Shown: positions 41,411 through 54,204 of the stretch, in pieces | Position numbering within the stretch: position 1 is the stretch's first letter | Layout: the number at the start of each line of letters is the position of its first letter | Made by a program: the position numbers and the translations under genes | Notes under the pieces: model-generated | What the model saw: only the letters and a program-made list of their open reading frames with translations | The model's database searches: none | What the model was told of the DNA's origin: nothing | Assembly: GCA_009694195.1 (NCBI GenBank) | Contig: SHVQ01000016.1 | Span: forward strand, 1-55,482 | DNA length: 55,482 nt | Source: Rhodospirillales bacterium | GTDB taxonomy: Bacteria > Pseudomonadota > Alphaproteobacteria > Rhodospirillales > SHVQ01 | Direction: 5' to 3'

Positions 41411-42007
41411 TCAGGCGTCGCGGGCGATGAGCTTCAAGTCGCTCGGGCGGTAGTTGTTAAGTGGGTTGATGTCCTGCGGGCACGAGGAGACCGCCGCGAT
41501 CACGTTCATCAGGGCCTTCAAGACGACCTTCTGTCCCGCCTTCACCGTCGACGTCGTGTTGAACCCGACCGAGCCGTCGGCGTTGATCGGCGTCGGCTGA
41601 AAGAAGTTGAACGGGTCGGGCAGGTACTCGTACGGAATGTTGAAGCCGTGCATGGCTTCCGCCAGGTTGGTCCGGCAGCTCCGGTGATTGCGGAGCCCGA
41701 AGCTGAGGAAATACCGCTCGGGGTCGCACGGCGGCATGCAGAAATCGTGCGTGCCGTCCGTCGTGTCGGCGATGAATTCGAGCATCGGCCGGCGCAGGTT
41801 CGTGTAGAACTGGTCGCCGATCTTCATCGTGACGCGGCGCAGCACCGACCGTGTATGCGCGGGCGACAGCGTTTCGCGGATGTTGTCCGAATTGAAGGCG
41901 AAGAAATCGCAGACCTGCTGGCCCTTGACCGCGATCACTTCGACGAGCTGGCCCTTCTTCACGTCGATCTTGCCGCCGTGGGCGCCCTTGATCAAAACTT
42001 CCGGCAT
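41411..42007 (-). CDS. DUF1989/urea carboxylase-associated protein, copy 1
   Basis: A 198-residue DUF1989 protein. Markers are 'KKGQLVEVIAVKGQQVCDFFAFN' near the start, 'SPAHTRS', 'MPPCDPERYFLSFGLRNHRSCRTNLAEAM', 'IPYEYLPDPFNFFQPT' and 'SSCPQDINPLNNYRPSDL'. The cysteines and histidines in these blocks suggest a metal site. This copy differs most from its two neighbours. In other genomes the family lies beside urea carboxylase, but none is here; its reaction is not known. It is the last of three tandem copies and ends near the MFS gene. Confidence 0.9.
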   Translation of the reverse strand: MPEVLIKGAHGGKIDVKKGQLVEVIAVKGQQVCDFFAFNSDNIRETLSPAHTRSVLRRVTMKIGDQFYTNLRRPMLEFIADTTDGTHDFCMPPCDPERYFLSFGLRNHRSCRTNLAEAMHGFNIPYEYLPDPFNFFQPTPINADGSVGFNTTSTVKAGQKVVLKALMNVIAAVSSCPQDINPLNNYRPSDLKLIARDA

Positions 42008-42042
42008 GGTGTGTCTCCTTTTGAGCGATTGTCGCGGGCGCC

Positions 42043-42639
42043 TCAAGCGTCCCGTACGGTGATACGCAGATCGGAGGGCCTGTGCTTGTTGAGCGCCGAA
42101 ATGTCCTGCGGACACGCGGATACCGCCACGATCACGCCCATCAGGGCACGCAGCGTGACGGTGTCGCCGGCCTTCGACGGCGACGGGACCGCAGGCCCGA
42201 AGGTGCCGTCGGCCTGAACGAGCGGCGGCTGGAAGAGATTGATCGGCTCCGGCAGGTATTCGTACGGGATGTCGTAGCCCTTCATCGCCTCGGCGAGGTT
42301 TTCGCGGCAGCTCCGGTGATGGCCCTTGACGTTGAACTGCAGCCGGTAGCGCTCGGGGTCGCACTGCGGGCTCAACATGTCGTTCACGCCGACGGTATCG
42401 TCGATGATAAGGAACATGTGGCGGCGGAGATTGCTGAAGAGGATGTCGCCCTTCTTCAGGATGATGCTGTTCTTCATATGCCGCGTATGGCTGGGCGAGA
42501 CCGCTTCCCGCACATTGTCGCGGTTGAAGGCGAAGAAGTCGCAGACCTGTGTGTCCTCGATCGTGGCGACCTCGACGAGCTGGCCGCGCTTGGCTTCGAT
42601 GCGGCCGCCATGGCCGCCCTTGACGACGATCTCCGGCAT
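42043..42639 (-). CDS. DUF1989/urea carboxylase-associated protein, copy 2
   Basis: A 198-residue DUF1989 protein, closer to copy 3 than to copy 1. The blocks 'KRGQLVEVATIEDTQVCDFFAFN', 'QCDPERYRLQFNVKGHHRSCRENLAEAM', 'IPYEYLPEPINLFQPP' and 'SACPQDISALNKHRPSDLRITVRD' are all kept, so it is probably active. The ATG at 42639 is picked by comparison with the other copies. It starts 29 bases after copy 3. Confidence 0.9.
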   Translation of the reverse strand: MPEIVVKGGHGGRIEAKRGQLVEVATIEDTQVCDFFAFNRDNVREAVSPSHTRHMKNSIILKKGDILFSNLRRHMFLIIDDTVGVNDMLSPQCDPERYRLQFNVKGHHRSCRENLAEAMKGYDIPYEYLPEPINLFQPPLVQADGTFGPAVPSPSKAGDTVTLRALMGVIVAVSACPQDISALNKHRPSDLRITVRDA

Positions 42640-42668
42640 GGTGTCTCTCCCCTCCGCTGAATCCGGCC

Positions 42669-43262
42669 TCAAACGTCCCGGACGGTGATACGGAGGTCGC
42701 TCGGCCGGTGCTTGTTGAGCGGCGTCTGGTCCTGCGGACAGGCGGAGACCGCGACGATGACGTCCATGAGCGTGCGCAGCGTGACCGTATCGCCGGCCTT
42801 GGCGGGCGACTGGGTCGGGGCCGCGAACGTGCCGTCGGCCTGGATGAACGTCGGCTGGAAGATGTTCACCGGCTCCGGCAGGTATTCATAGGGAATGCCG
42901 AAGTCCTTCATCGCCTCGGCGAGGTTGTGGCGGCAGCTCCGGTGGTTCTTGAGGCCGTAGCTGAGCTCGTACCGCTCAGGGTCGCACTGCGACATGCAGA
43001 GGTCGTTCACGCCGACGGGGTCGTCGATCAGGAGGAACATCTGCCGCCGGAGGTTGCTGTACAGGACATCCCCCTTCTTCAGGTAGATGTGGCGCTTCAC
43101 CTGGCGGGTGTGGCCGGGAGAGAGCGCTTCGCGGATGTTGTCGGAATTGAAAGCGAAGAGGTCGCAGACCTGGCTTTCCTCGACGGTGGTGATCTCGATG
43201 AGCTGACCGCGCTTCGCTTCGATGCGGCCGCCGTGGCCGCCCTTGACGACGATGGATTTCAT
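42669..43262 (-). CDS. DUF1989/urea carboxylase-associated protein, copy 3
   Basis: A 197-residue DUF1989 protein, first of the three in transcription order. Same blocks: 'KRGQLIEITTVEESQVCDLFAFN', 'QCDPERYELSYGLKNHRSCRHNLAEAM', 'IPYEYLPEPVNIFQPT' and 'SACPQDQTPLNKHRPSDLRITVRD'. The tail RITVRD is shared with copy 2 almost letter for letter, which marks a fairly recent duplication. Confidence 0.9.
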   Translation of the reverse strand: MKSIVVKGGHGGRIEAKRGQLIEITTVEESQVCDLFAFNSDNIREALSPGHTRQVKRHIYLKKGDVLYSNLRRQMFLLIDDPVGVNDLCMSQCDPERYELSYGLKNHRSCRHNLAEAMKDFGIPYEYLPEPVNIFQPTFIQADGTFAAPTQSPAKAGDTVTLRTLMDVIVAVSACPQDQTPLNKHRPSDLRITVRDV

Positions 43263-43346
43263 TGTCTCTCCCGACGCGACTTGGAACTCAGACGCGGCAT
43301 CGGCCCCGGATGCCCGGGGCCGCCGCAGGGACGAAGAGGCGGCGAC

Positions 43347-43811
43347 TTACTCGGATCTGTAGATGAAGCCGTAGGTATTGTAACCGCTCCCATACGTCCC
43401 CGCCGGATCATACCACACGCGGACCTGCGTCCAATCGTTGTTGGGCGAGTCGTCGCGAACAAGCACGTTTTTATGCACCGAGCCTTTTTCCCCGCGGCGC
43501 GGCGCCCAGTTGGCGTGGTTGACGGCGATCGTTCGCGAGTCGATCACGTTCGAGACGAGGGCGACGTGACCGCGGTTGAGCTTGCCGGATTTCCTGAAGA
43601 CCAGCACGGCGCCGGGACGGGGCTTCTCGCCCCGCTGGTATTTGCCGCGCGCGTTATCCCACCATTTCCAAGCATCGCCCGAGAGCGAGAGGCCGGACAC
43701 TTGTTTCACATATTGGACGCAGTTGATCCGGCCGGCCGCCGCGACCGGAAAAGCCAGGATGAGCGGCGCAATGATTAGGGCCGTAAATACTATTACGCGC
43801 AATCGGAGCAC
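43347..43811 (-). CDS. CHAP-domain secreted hydrolase
   Basis: A 154-residue secreted protein: signal peptide at about 1-27 (ending VAAAG), then a CHAP domain. The catalytic Cys is in 'RINCVQYVKQVSG', the His in 'NRGHVALVSNVI', with a later Asn ('NHANWA'). CHAP amidases cut peptidoglycan peptides. The GTG at 43811 is chosen because GGTGGGGG lies before it and the signal peptide begins at once; an ATG at 43880 adds 23 polar residues and lacks a ribosome site. Sequence resembles small CHAP proteins common in Alphaproteobacteria. Confidence 0.8.
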   Translation of the reverse strand: MLRLRVIVFTALIIAPLILAFPVAAAGRINCVQYVKQVSGLSLSGDAWKWWDNARGKYQRGEKPRPGAVLVFRKSGKLNRGHVALVSNVIDSRTIAVNHANWAPRRGEKGSVHKNVLVRDDSPNNDWTQVRVWYDPAGTYGSGYNTYGFIYRSE

Positions 43812-43904
43812 TGTTAGCCCCCACCCGTTGAAACCCCGCGGCCCTTCTACAACAAAGGACGGCGGTCGGTCCAACGGCATTTTTGTGTGGAAATCGCGTC
43901 TTCG

Positions 43905-44528
43905 TCAGGCGCTCGGAACTTTTTTCTTCGGGCGCAGCGACGCGAGGTAATGGGTGAGTCCGCTCATGCAGTCCTGAAACACGTCCAGGCTTTGCGCGGC
44001 CTTCGCCTGCCCGAACGCGCCCTGGAGCGCGGCGATGATGAAGGACGCTGCTTCACCGGCGTCGACATCCGACCGGACGGTGCCGTTCTTCTGGCCGCGG
44101 GCCAACGCACGCGAGAGCCCCTTGCGCCAGAGCCGATAGATGTCTTCGAGGCGCTGACGAAATCCTTCCTCGATCGGCGCCATTTCCTGCGTGAGATTGT
44201 TGAGCGGGCACCCGAGCCGGAGCATGGCGGGGATGCCTGACGAGATTCGCTCCTGGATCAATTGAGCGAGCGCGTCGAGCGGATCTTTCGTGCCGGCAAG
44301 CGGCTCGATCCACCACGTCTCGATATGCCGCTTCAAGGGTTCGTCGACGATGGCATAGCCGAGCGCGGCCTTGCTCGGAAAATGATGGTAGAAGGCACCT
44401 TTGGTGAGCTTCGTCTCGGCGAGGATTTCGGCGAGGCCGGCGGCCCGGAACCCCCGGCGATGAATGTTGGCGAAGGCGGCGCTGAGAATATCGCGCCGCG
44501 TTTTTTCGGGTTTTCCAAGCCGGCTCAT
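43905..44528 (-). CDS. TetR-family repressor
   Basis: A 207-residue TetR/AcrR-type regulator. The DNA-binding part at about 10-55 has 'RRDILSAAFANIHRRGFRAAGLAEILAETKLTKGAFYHHFPSK', a very clear match. The C-terminal ligand domain has 'GCPLNNLTQEMAPIEEGFR' with a Cys in 'RLGCPLNNL', typical of the YxaF/LmrA-like group of repressors. The start ATG at 44528 sits before that block. Target unknown; the divergent nadK start is 110 bases away. Confidence 0.9.
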   Translation of the reverse strand: MSRLGKPEKTRRDILSAAFANIHRRGFRAAGLAEILAETKLTKGAFYHHFPSKAALGYAIVDEPLKRHIETWWIEPLAGTKDPLDALAQLIQERISSGIPAMLRLGCPLNNLTQEMAPIEEGFRQRLEDIYRLWRKGLSRALARGQKNGTVRSDVDAGEAASFIIAALQGAFGQAKAAQSLDVFQDCMSGLTHYLASLRPKKKVPSA

Positions 44529-44638
44529 GCGAGGCAGTATGAAGACCTTGCGCCCCCCCCGCAAGCGAGCGACAGACGCGATCGGCTCGACTATACTCGG
44601 AAAACGGGGCAACAGCCGAACCACGTCCTCCAGACAGC

Positions 44639-45406
44639 ATGGCATTCAAGAAGATCGCCTTTGTCGCTTCCCGGCATGCCAACGCCCAGGCGGCCCTGAA
44701 GCGCCTCCTCAAGCGCTATGAGCACGTGCCGCCGAAGGAGGCCGACGTCTTGGTCGCCCTCGGCGGCGACGGCTACATGCTTCGCGCGCTCCACTCGGTC
44801 ATGCGGCGGGGAATTCCGGTCTACGGGATGAATCTCGGGTCCGTGGGATTCCTGATGAACGCGTACCGCGAGCGCGGCCTCCTCAGAAGGCTCGCCCGAG
44901 CGAAGCCGGTCGTGCTGCATCCCCTCCGGATGCAGGCCCGCGACCTCAAGGGGCGAAACCACGAGGCGCTCGCGATCAACGAAGTCTCGCTGCTCCGGCA
45001 AACGCGGCTGGCGGCGAAGCTCCGGATCAGCGTCGACGGCAAGGTGCGGCTGCCGGAAATGATCTGCGACGGCGCGCTGGTCGCGACACCGGCGGGCAGC
45101 ACCGCCTACAACCTTTCGGCCCACGGGCCGATCCTGCCCATGGGCTCGCGCGTGCTGGCCCTCACGCCGATCAGCGCCTTCCGTCCGCGCGGGTGGCGCG
45201 GCGCGCTCCTGCAAGACCGCGCGGTCGTCGTCTTCGACATCCTGGATGCGGACGAGCGGCCCGTGAGCGCGGGCGCCGACTACACGGAAGTCCGGACCGT
45301 CGCTCAGGTGACGGTCGCCCAGGATCCGGAGGTGTCCACCATTCTCCTCTTCGACCCCGCCCACAACCTGGAGGAACGCGTCTTCCGGGAACAATTCCTA
45401 CCCTGA
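44639..45406 (+). CDS. nadK: NAD kinase
   Basis: A 255-residue ATP-NAD kinase, making NADP from NAD. It carries GGDGYMLRA (GGDG motif), '[10 protein letters not shown]' (NxGxxGFL) and '[16 protein letters not shown]' (the conserved nucleotide-binding loop), as in alphaproteobacterial NadK. Length is normal for the short bacterial form. The following gene starts 13 bases later and may be co-transcribed. Confidence 0.95.
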   Translation: MAFKKIAFVASRHANAQAALKRLLKRYEHVPPKEADVLVALGGDGYMLRALHSVMRRGIPVYGMNLGSVGFLMNAYRERGLLRRLARAKPVVLHPLRMQARDLKGRNHEALAINEVSLLRQTRLAAKLRISVDGKVRLPEMICDGALVATPAGSTAYNLSAHGPILPMGSRVLALTPISAFRPRGWRGALLQDRAVVVFDILDADERPVSAGADYTEVRTVAQVTVAQDPEVSTILLFDPAHNLEERVFREQFLP

Positions 45407-45419
45407 GGGAGAGCGCCGG

Positions 45420-46523
45420 TTGAAACGTCTTCCGTCGTTCGTGCCTGCCGGTGCGGGGATGATGGCCCTCGCGCTCGTCATCGGCACGCTCGGGGGCGCG
45501 CTCTTCGCCTACTTGCAGCTTCCGCTGCCGTGGATGACGGGCCCGCTCTTGGCGACCACGGTCGCGACCATGTCGGGCATTCCGCTCAAGGGCCCGGGCG
45601 GCGTGCGCGGCATCGTCGTCGCCGTGATCGGCACCATGGTCGGCAGCTCCTTCACGCCGAACGTCATCGACGAAGCCGGGCGCTGGATCGGAACGATCGT
45701 GGCGATGGTCGTCTTTATCCTGCTGCTCATGGCGTCCGTAAGCTACACCCTGCACCGGCACTTCAAGTTCGGGCCGGCGACGGCCTATTTTTCCGCCGCG
45801 CCTGGCGGTTTCAACCAGATCATGGTGCTGGGGAGCGCGCTCGGCGGCGACGACCGGGTCATCGCGCTGATCCAGAGCGTGCGCGTGACCCTGACGGTGC
45901 TGATGATTCCCTTCTGGTTCCGCCTGCTGGAAGGATACGACCCCGATCGGGCCATGCCGTTCGCGAAGATCGGCGACATCGGCGCATTCGACGCGACCGC
46001 TCTCGCCGCCTGCGCCGTCGCGGGCTACTGGATCGGCGTTCGCATCCGCCTGCCCGTGCCGGCGCTCATCGGCCCGATGATCCTGAGCGCCACGCTCCAT
46101 CTCACCGGCGTCACGGCGGCGTCGCCCCCGAACGAATTCGTCAACCTCGCCCAGATCGTGATCGGCACCAGCGCGGGGTGCCGGTTTACCGGCATCACGG
46201 TTCGCCGCGTCTTCGGAACGCTGATGATCGGCGGCCTCACGACCGTCTACATGCTGGCGGTGACGCTGGCCTCGGCCCTCGCTCTCGAATATGCGTTTGA
46301 CCTGCCGTTCGCCAAGGTCCTGCTGGCGTTCGCGCCGGGCGGCCTCGCGGAGATGGTCCTCGTCAGCCTCGCCATGGGGATCGATCCTGCCTTCGTCTCC
46401 GTTCACCACCTGGTGCGGCTGGTCGTGATCTACACCGCCGTGCCGTTCGCCTTCCGCCTCCTCTCCGCGCGCGCGGGCAAGGGCACGGGGGTCAGCGGTG
46501 ATCGGCCCCCACCGCCTGACTGA
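45420..46523 (+). CDS. AbrB-family membrane transporter
   Basis: A 367-residue membrane protein with about ten helices in two similar halves: 'PLPWMTGPLLATTVA' and 'PVPALIGPMILSATLH' mark the repeats, and 'AAPGGFNQIMVLG' matches 'FAPGGLAEMVLVS' in the second half. This is the AbrB (PF05145) family, linked with regulation of ammonia monooxygenase-like or with unknown transport. A TTG at 45420 with GAGGGAGAG before it is the start. Its end overlaps the end of pyrD by 32 bases on the opposite strand. Confidence 0.82.
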   Translation: MKRLPSFVPAGAGMMALALVIGTLGGALFAYLQLPLPWMTGPLLATTVATMSGIPLKGPGGVRGIVVAVIGTMVGSSFTPNVIDEAGRWIGTIVAMVVFILLLMASVSYTLHRHFKFGPATAYFSAAPGGFNQIMVLGSALGGDDRVIALIQSVRVTLTVLMIPFWFRLLEGYDPDRAMPFAKIGDIGAFDATALAACAVAGYWIGVRIRLPVPALIGPMILSATLHLTGVTAASPPNEFVNLAQIVIGTSAGCRFTGITVRRVFGTLMIGGLTTVYMLAVTLASALALEYAFDLPFAKVLLAFAPGGLAEMVLVSLAMGIDPAFVSVHHLVRLVVIYTAVPFAFRLLSARAGKGTGVSGDRPPPPD

Positions 46524-47547
46524 CGTTCGTGTAGCCGTTGGCGCGGAGCAACGCCGCCAAATCCCGCTGGATTCGGCCGACGAGAGCCGGGCCTTCGTAA
46601 ACGAGCGCGCTGTAGAGCTGGACGAGGGACGCGCCGGCCCGGATTTTGGCGTAGGCATCCTCCCCGCTCGCGACTCCCCCGACCCCGATGAGCGGAAGCG
46701 CGCCTTTGGTCAGCGTGTACATCTCGCGGAGCACGGTCGTCGAAAGATCGAACATCGGCCCTCCGCTCAAGCCGCCCTTTTCTTTCCGTTGGGGGTCGCG
46801 CAGGCTTGCCGGCCGCGCGATGCTGGTGTTGGTCGCGATGATCCCGTCGATGCCCGTTTCAAGGGCGACGGCGGCGATGTCGCGCTTGTCTTCGTCCGTG
46901 AGGTCGGGGGCGATTTTAAGAAGAAGCGGCGGCCGCGCGCTCGCCCTTTGCCGGAGCAACGCCATGACCGCGCTCAAGAGCCGGTGCAGGGGCTCGCGTC
47001 CCTGCAGGGCGCGCAACCCCGGCGTATTCGGCGACGAGACATTGACGACCAGGTAGCTCGCCCGGCCGGCGAAGGCGCGGACACCCGCCTCGTAGTCGGC
47101 GACGGCGTCGGCGCTGTCCCTGTTCTTGCCGAGGTTGACGCCGACGATACCGGCGCGGCTGCGCGCGTCCAGACGCGCCACGAGGGCCTCGAGGCCGTCA
47201 TTGTTGAACCCCATGCGGTTGATGACCCCGCGGTCGACTGTCAACCGAAAGAGCCGCGGGCGCGGATTCCCGGCTTGCGGTCGCGGCGTGACGGTGCCGA
47301 CCTCGACGAACCCGAACCCCTGTCGAAGAAGCGCGTCGATCGCCTCGCCGTTCTTGTCGAACCCGGCGGCGAGACCGAGAGGCGTCGGAAAATCGAGACC
47401 GAACACGCGGCTCGCGAGCACGGGGTCATCGGGACGCGGCTGACCTGGGATCAGTCCGTGTCTGAGCGCAAGCACGGCGAGGCGGTGTCCCGTTTCCGGC
47501 GACAACAGCCGAATCAGCGGCCCGGCCAGGCGATAGAAATCCGCCAT
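46492..47547 (-). CDS. pyrD: Dihydroorotate dehydrogenase (quinone), class 2
   Basis: A 351-residue class 2 enzyme that oxidises dihydroorotate to orotate with quinone as acceptor. The start is an amphipathic membrane-binding helix pair ('RLAGPLIRLLSPETGHRLAVLALRHG'). Motifs: 'GLAAGFDKNGEAIDALLRQGFGFVEVGTVTPRPQ', 'NRMGFNNDG', the active Ser in 'NVSSPNTPGLR', 'KIAPDL' and 'GVGGVASGEDAYAKIRAGASLVQLYSAL'. The C-terminus converges with the AbrB-family gene. Confidence 0.95.
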   Translation of the reverse strand: MADFYRLAGPLIRLLSPETGHRLAVLALRHGLIPGQPRPDDPVLASRVFGLDFPTPLGLAAGFDKNGEAIDALLRQGFGFVEVGTVTPRPQAGNPRPRLFRLTVDRGVINRMGFNNDGLEALVARLDARSRAGIVGVNLGKNRDSADAVADYEAGVRAFAGRASYLVVNVSSPNTPGLRALQGREPLHRLLSAVMALLRQRASARPPLLLKIAPDLTDEDKRDIAAVALETGIDGIIATNTSIARPASLRDPQRKEKGGLSGGPMFDLSTTVLREMYTLTKGALPLIGVGGVASGEDAYAKIRAGASLVQLYSALVYEGPALVGRIQRDLAALLRANGYTNVSQAVGADHR

Positions 47548-47559
47548 GCAGGATACCCC

Positions 47560-47922
47560 CTAAGAAGCGCCGGAAAAGCCGGCCGGAAAGACGTGGTCGC
47601 CGTCGGGCCCGAGCGGCAACGGGTCGACCCGGATCACGGCGGCAAGCGGAAGCGCGCCGTAGAGGTGGGGAAACAATTGGCCGCCGCGCGACGGCTCCCA
47701 CTTCAGGATTTGCGACACCCGCGCCGGATCGACCGAGAGGAGAACAAGGCCGGTCTGCCCCTTCCGGTGCTTGGCGGCGCTCGCGACCACCTGCGCCCGG
47801 CCTGAGAAGTGAATGAAGCCGTCGGCCGCGTCCTGCGACGAGCCGCGGTAGACGCCCGCGCGCTCGGCCGCCTCCCATTCGGTTTGCTTGCAGATGTGAA
47901 AGATGGGCTCTCCGGCGGTCAA
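47560..47922 (-). CDS. DUF952 protein
   Basis: A 120-residue cytosolic protein of the DUF952 family. 'IFHICKQTEWEAAERAGVYRG' at the start, 'DGFIHFSGRAQV' and 'LFPHLYGALPLAAV' are the usual marks. The family resembles glutathione-transferase-like or ADP-ribosyl folds, and its task is unknown. It lies between the protein-kinase gene and pyrD, with gaps of 12 bases each, so the three may share a transcript. Confidence 0.85.
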   Translation of the reverse strand: MTAGEPIFHICKQTEWEAAERAGVYRGSSQDAADGFIHFSGRAQVVASAAKHRKGQTGLVLLSVDPARVSQILKWEPSRGGQLFPHLYGALPLAAVIRVDPLPLGPDGDHVFPAGFSGAS

Positions 47923-47934
47923 GGGTTCCCCACT

Positions 47935-48846
47935 CTAGGACGTTCGCCGAGAAGCCGGAACGATTCGCGCGACCGTCTGCCGGGCGCGTGAAGCAGGCCC
48001 GGACCATGCCTGGTCGAGCCGGCGCAACATTTCCGACGCGTCCTTCGGCCGGCCCGCCTTATCGGGCGAAAGCGCCTTCATGATCAAGCTCGGGACCCCG
48101 GCGGGAACGGCCACCCCATGCTCCCCGATCGGCGGAAAGGCCCCGACCGGAAGCTTTCCCGTCAGCATCCGATAGGCAAGCGCGCCCGTCGAATAGACGT
48201 CCGCCCGCGCATCGACGGCCGTCGCGTTCTCGCGCTGCTCCGGGCTGATGTAGTCGAGGGTCCCGATCCAGATTCCCGCGCGCGAGCTTTTCCAATCCGG
48301 GAACTTCACCATGCCGAAGTCGCAGAGCCGGACCGAACCGCCCTGCCCCCGGGTCAGCAACACGTTGCCCGGCTTCACGTCGCGGTGCACCAAGCCGAGA
48401 CGGTGGAGCGCCGCCAGGGCCCCCAGCACCTGCCGCAGAATCGATACCGCGCGGGCGGGCGCGACGCGCTTCGGCCTCTCTCGCTCGGGCAATCTCGCAA
48501 TGGCGTCGGCGTCCATCACATCGCGGCCGATCTCGTAGATCAGGTTGGCCTTGATGAACGGCATCACGAAATAGGGTCGTCCATCATCCGTGGTCGCCAT
48601 CTCCTTCACCGGCACGATGTTCGGGTGATCCAGATTCGCCAGCAGGCGCGCCTCGCGGATGAAGCGCTCGCGCCACTCGGCTTCGCCGTACTTGGCCTTG
48701 GGTCCGGCGTTCTCGCCCTTCACGTGGAAGACCTTGACCGCCACCTCGGTTTCGAGATCCGGATCGAACGACAGGTAAATGGTGGAGAAGCCGGTGGAGA
48801 TCAGCACCTTGCGCACGAGGTATTTGCCGATTTGCTCCATGGGCAT
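47935..48846 (-). CDS. Hanks-type Ser/Thr protein kinase
   Basis: A 303-residue soluble kinase. The invariant Lys is Lys38 (EVAVKVF), the alpha-C Glu is near residue 65, the catalytic loop HRDVKPGN has Asp156, the DFG motif starts at Asp176, and 'SPEQRE' replaces the APE motif. The glycine loop 'STGFSTIYL' is shortened. No membrane helix or sensor domain is visible after the kinase domain, so it is cytosolic, unlike PknB. Substrates are unknown. A giant RTX gene follows on its downstream side but on the same strand upstream; the gap has a terminator. Confidence 0.92.
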   Translation of the reverse strand: MPMEQIGKYLVRKVLISTGFSTIYLSFDPDLETEVAVKVFHVKGENAGPKAKYGEAEWRERFIREARLLANLDHPNIVPVKEMATTDDGRPYFVMPFIKANLIYEIGRDVMDADAIARLPERERPKRVAPARAVSILRQVLGALAALHRLGLVHRDVKPGNVLLTRGQGGSVRLCDFGMVKFPDWKSSRAGIWIGTLDYISPEQRENATAVDARADVYSTGALAYRMLTGKLPVGAFPPIGEHGVAVPAGVPSLIMKALSPDKAGRPKDASEMLRRLDQAWSGPASRARQTVARIVPASRRTS

Positions 48847-48927
48847 GGGTCCGCCGCCGTTACGCTCGGCCGAATTGTGGGCGGGGCAACGGGTTTGTCA
48901 AACGGGATCGACCGGCCCAAAAACAAA

Positions 48928-48952
48928 ACCACCGGCCCAGAGGGCCGGTGGT
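48928..48952 (-). terminator. Intrinsic terminator of the RTX gene
   Basis: ACCACCGGCCC and GGGCCGGTGGT make an 11-bp perfect stem with a three-base loop. On the minus strand a T-rich stretch (TTTTGTTTTT) follows, 38 bases after the RTX stop. Confidence 0.85.
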
Positions 48953-48989
48953 CGATGCGCCACGTCGCGCGGTTAGGGACGAAGCCGGA

Positions 48990-53390
<4,401 letters not shown>

Positions 53391-53588
53391 TTTGATCCCT
53401 GTTTATGGCGCAGTTCTGCTGGATTGAGAGCGTGGAGACGGTGACACCTACAAATCTCACGGGGCGGATGATAGGAACCGCGTCCGCCAGAGTCATACTA
53501 ATTCCGACCGTTATCACGTATAAGGTCACTCCCTTGGTCTTAGTACCCGGACGGGCGGCAGCCACAATGCCCGCCAGACGAGCCTACG
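53391..53588. promoter_or_regulatory. Divergent gap between RTX and oxygenase genes
   Basis: 198 bases separate the two starts. AGGGATC before the RTX ATG is a likely ribosome site. I could not name a promoter box or operator with confidence. Confidence 0.4.
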
Positions 53589-54188
53589 ATGCGCCTTGAG
53601 CACGCCTACTGGGTCTGGAAGTCCTATTTTCCCAAGGATTTCTGCGAAAAAATCATCGCCGCCGCGGCCAGGCAGGAGCTGAAGCAGGGCGAAGTGCTCC
53701 GGGACGCCACCCGGCAGACGCGCAAGTCGAGCGTCACCTGGTTCGGCCATCGGCCGGAAAATGACTGGATTCGCAAACCCATCGACCAGTGCCTCCGGGT
53801 TACGAACCGGCGGTTCTGGAAATGGGCGATCACCGAGGCCGAGCCCATCCAATTCACCAAGTACACGCCAGGCGATTTCTACGACTGGCACACGGATCAA
53901 CGGATCAAGCCTTACCCGGAGGATTCACGTTGGCCGGGCCTCGTTCGGAAGCTGAGCGTGACGGTGACGCTCTCCGAGGGGGATGCCTACGAGGGCGGCG
54001 ATTTTATGTTGGAGGACCCCAGGGATACCCCTGATAATGCCGCTCGGCGGATCAAGACCCTGACGGAGGCGCGGGCACAAGGGTCGGTCGTGGTGTTCGC
54101 GTCCTCGCTGTTCCATCGGGTATCCGAGGTGACGAAGGGGACGCGGACCTCCCTGGTCACGTGGTTTCTCGGCCCCCCGTTTGTTTGA
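53589..54188 (+). CDS. 2OG-Fe(II) oxygenase, prolyl-hydroxylase-like
   Basis: A 199-residue jelly-roll dioxygenase. Iron ligands are His101 and Asp103 in WHTD and His176 in 'SSLFHRVSEV'; Arg186 (GTRTSL) would bind 2-oxoglutarate. 'FTKYTPGDFYDW' before the first His and 'LSVTVTLSEGDAYEGGDFMLED' are typical of prolyl 4-hydroxylase-like proteins. It is cytosolic by the absence of a signal. The neighbour is the RTX gene with Pro-rich and Glu-Pro tracts, so Pro hydroxylation of it is a possible but untested idea. Confidence 0.88.
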   Translation: MRLEHAYWVWKSYFPKDFCEKIIAAAARQELKQGEVLRDATRQTRKSSVTWFGHRPENDWIRKPIDQCLRVTNRRFWKWAITEAEPIQFTKYTPGDFYDWHTDQRIKPYPEDSRWPGLVRKLSVTVTLSEGDAYEGGDFMLEDPRDTPDNAARRIKTLTEARAQGSVVVFASSLFHRVSEVTKGTRTSLVTWFLGPPFV

Positions 54189-54204
54189 GCAGAATTGAAT
54201 CTCC

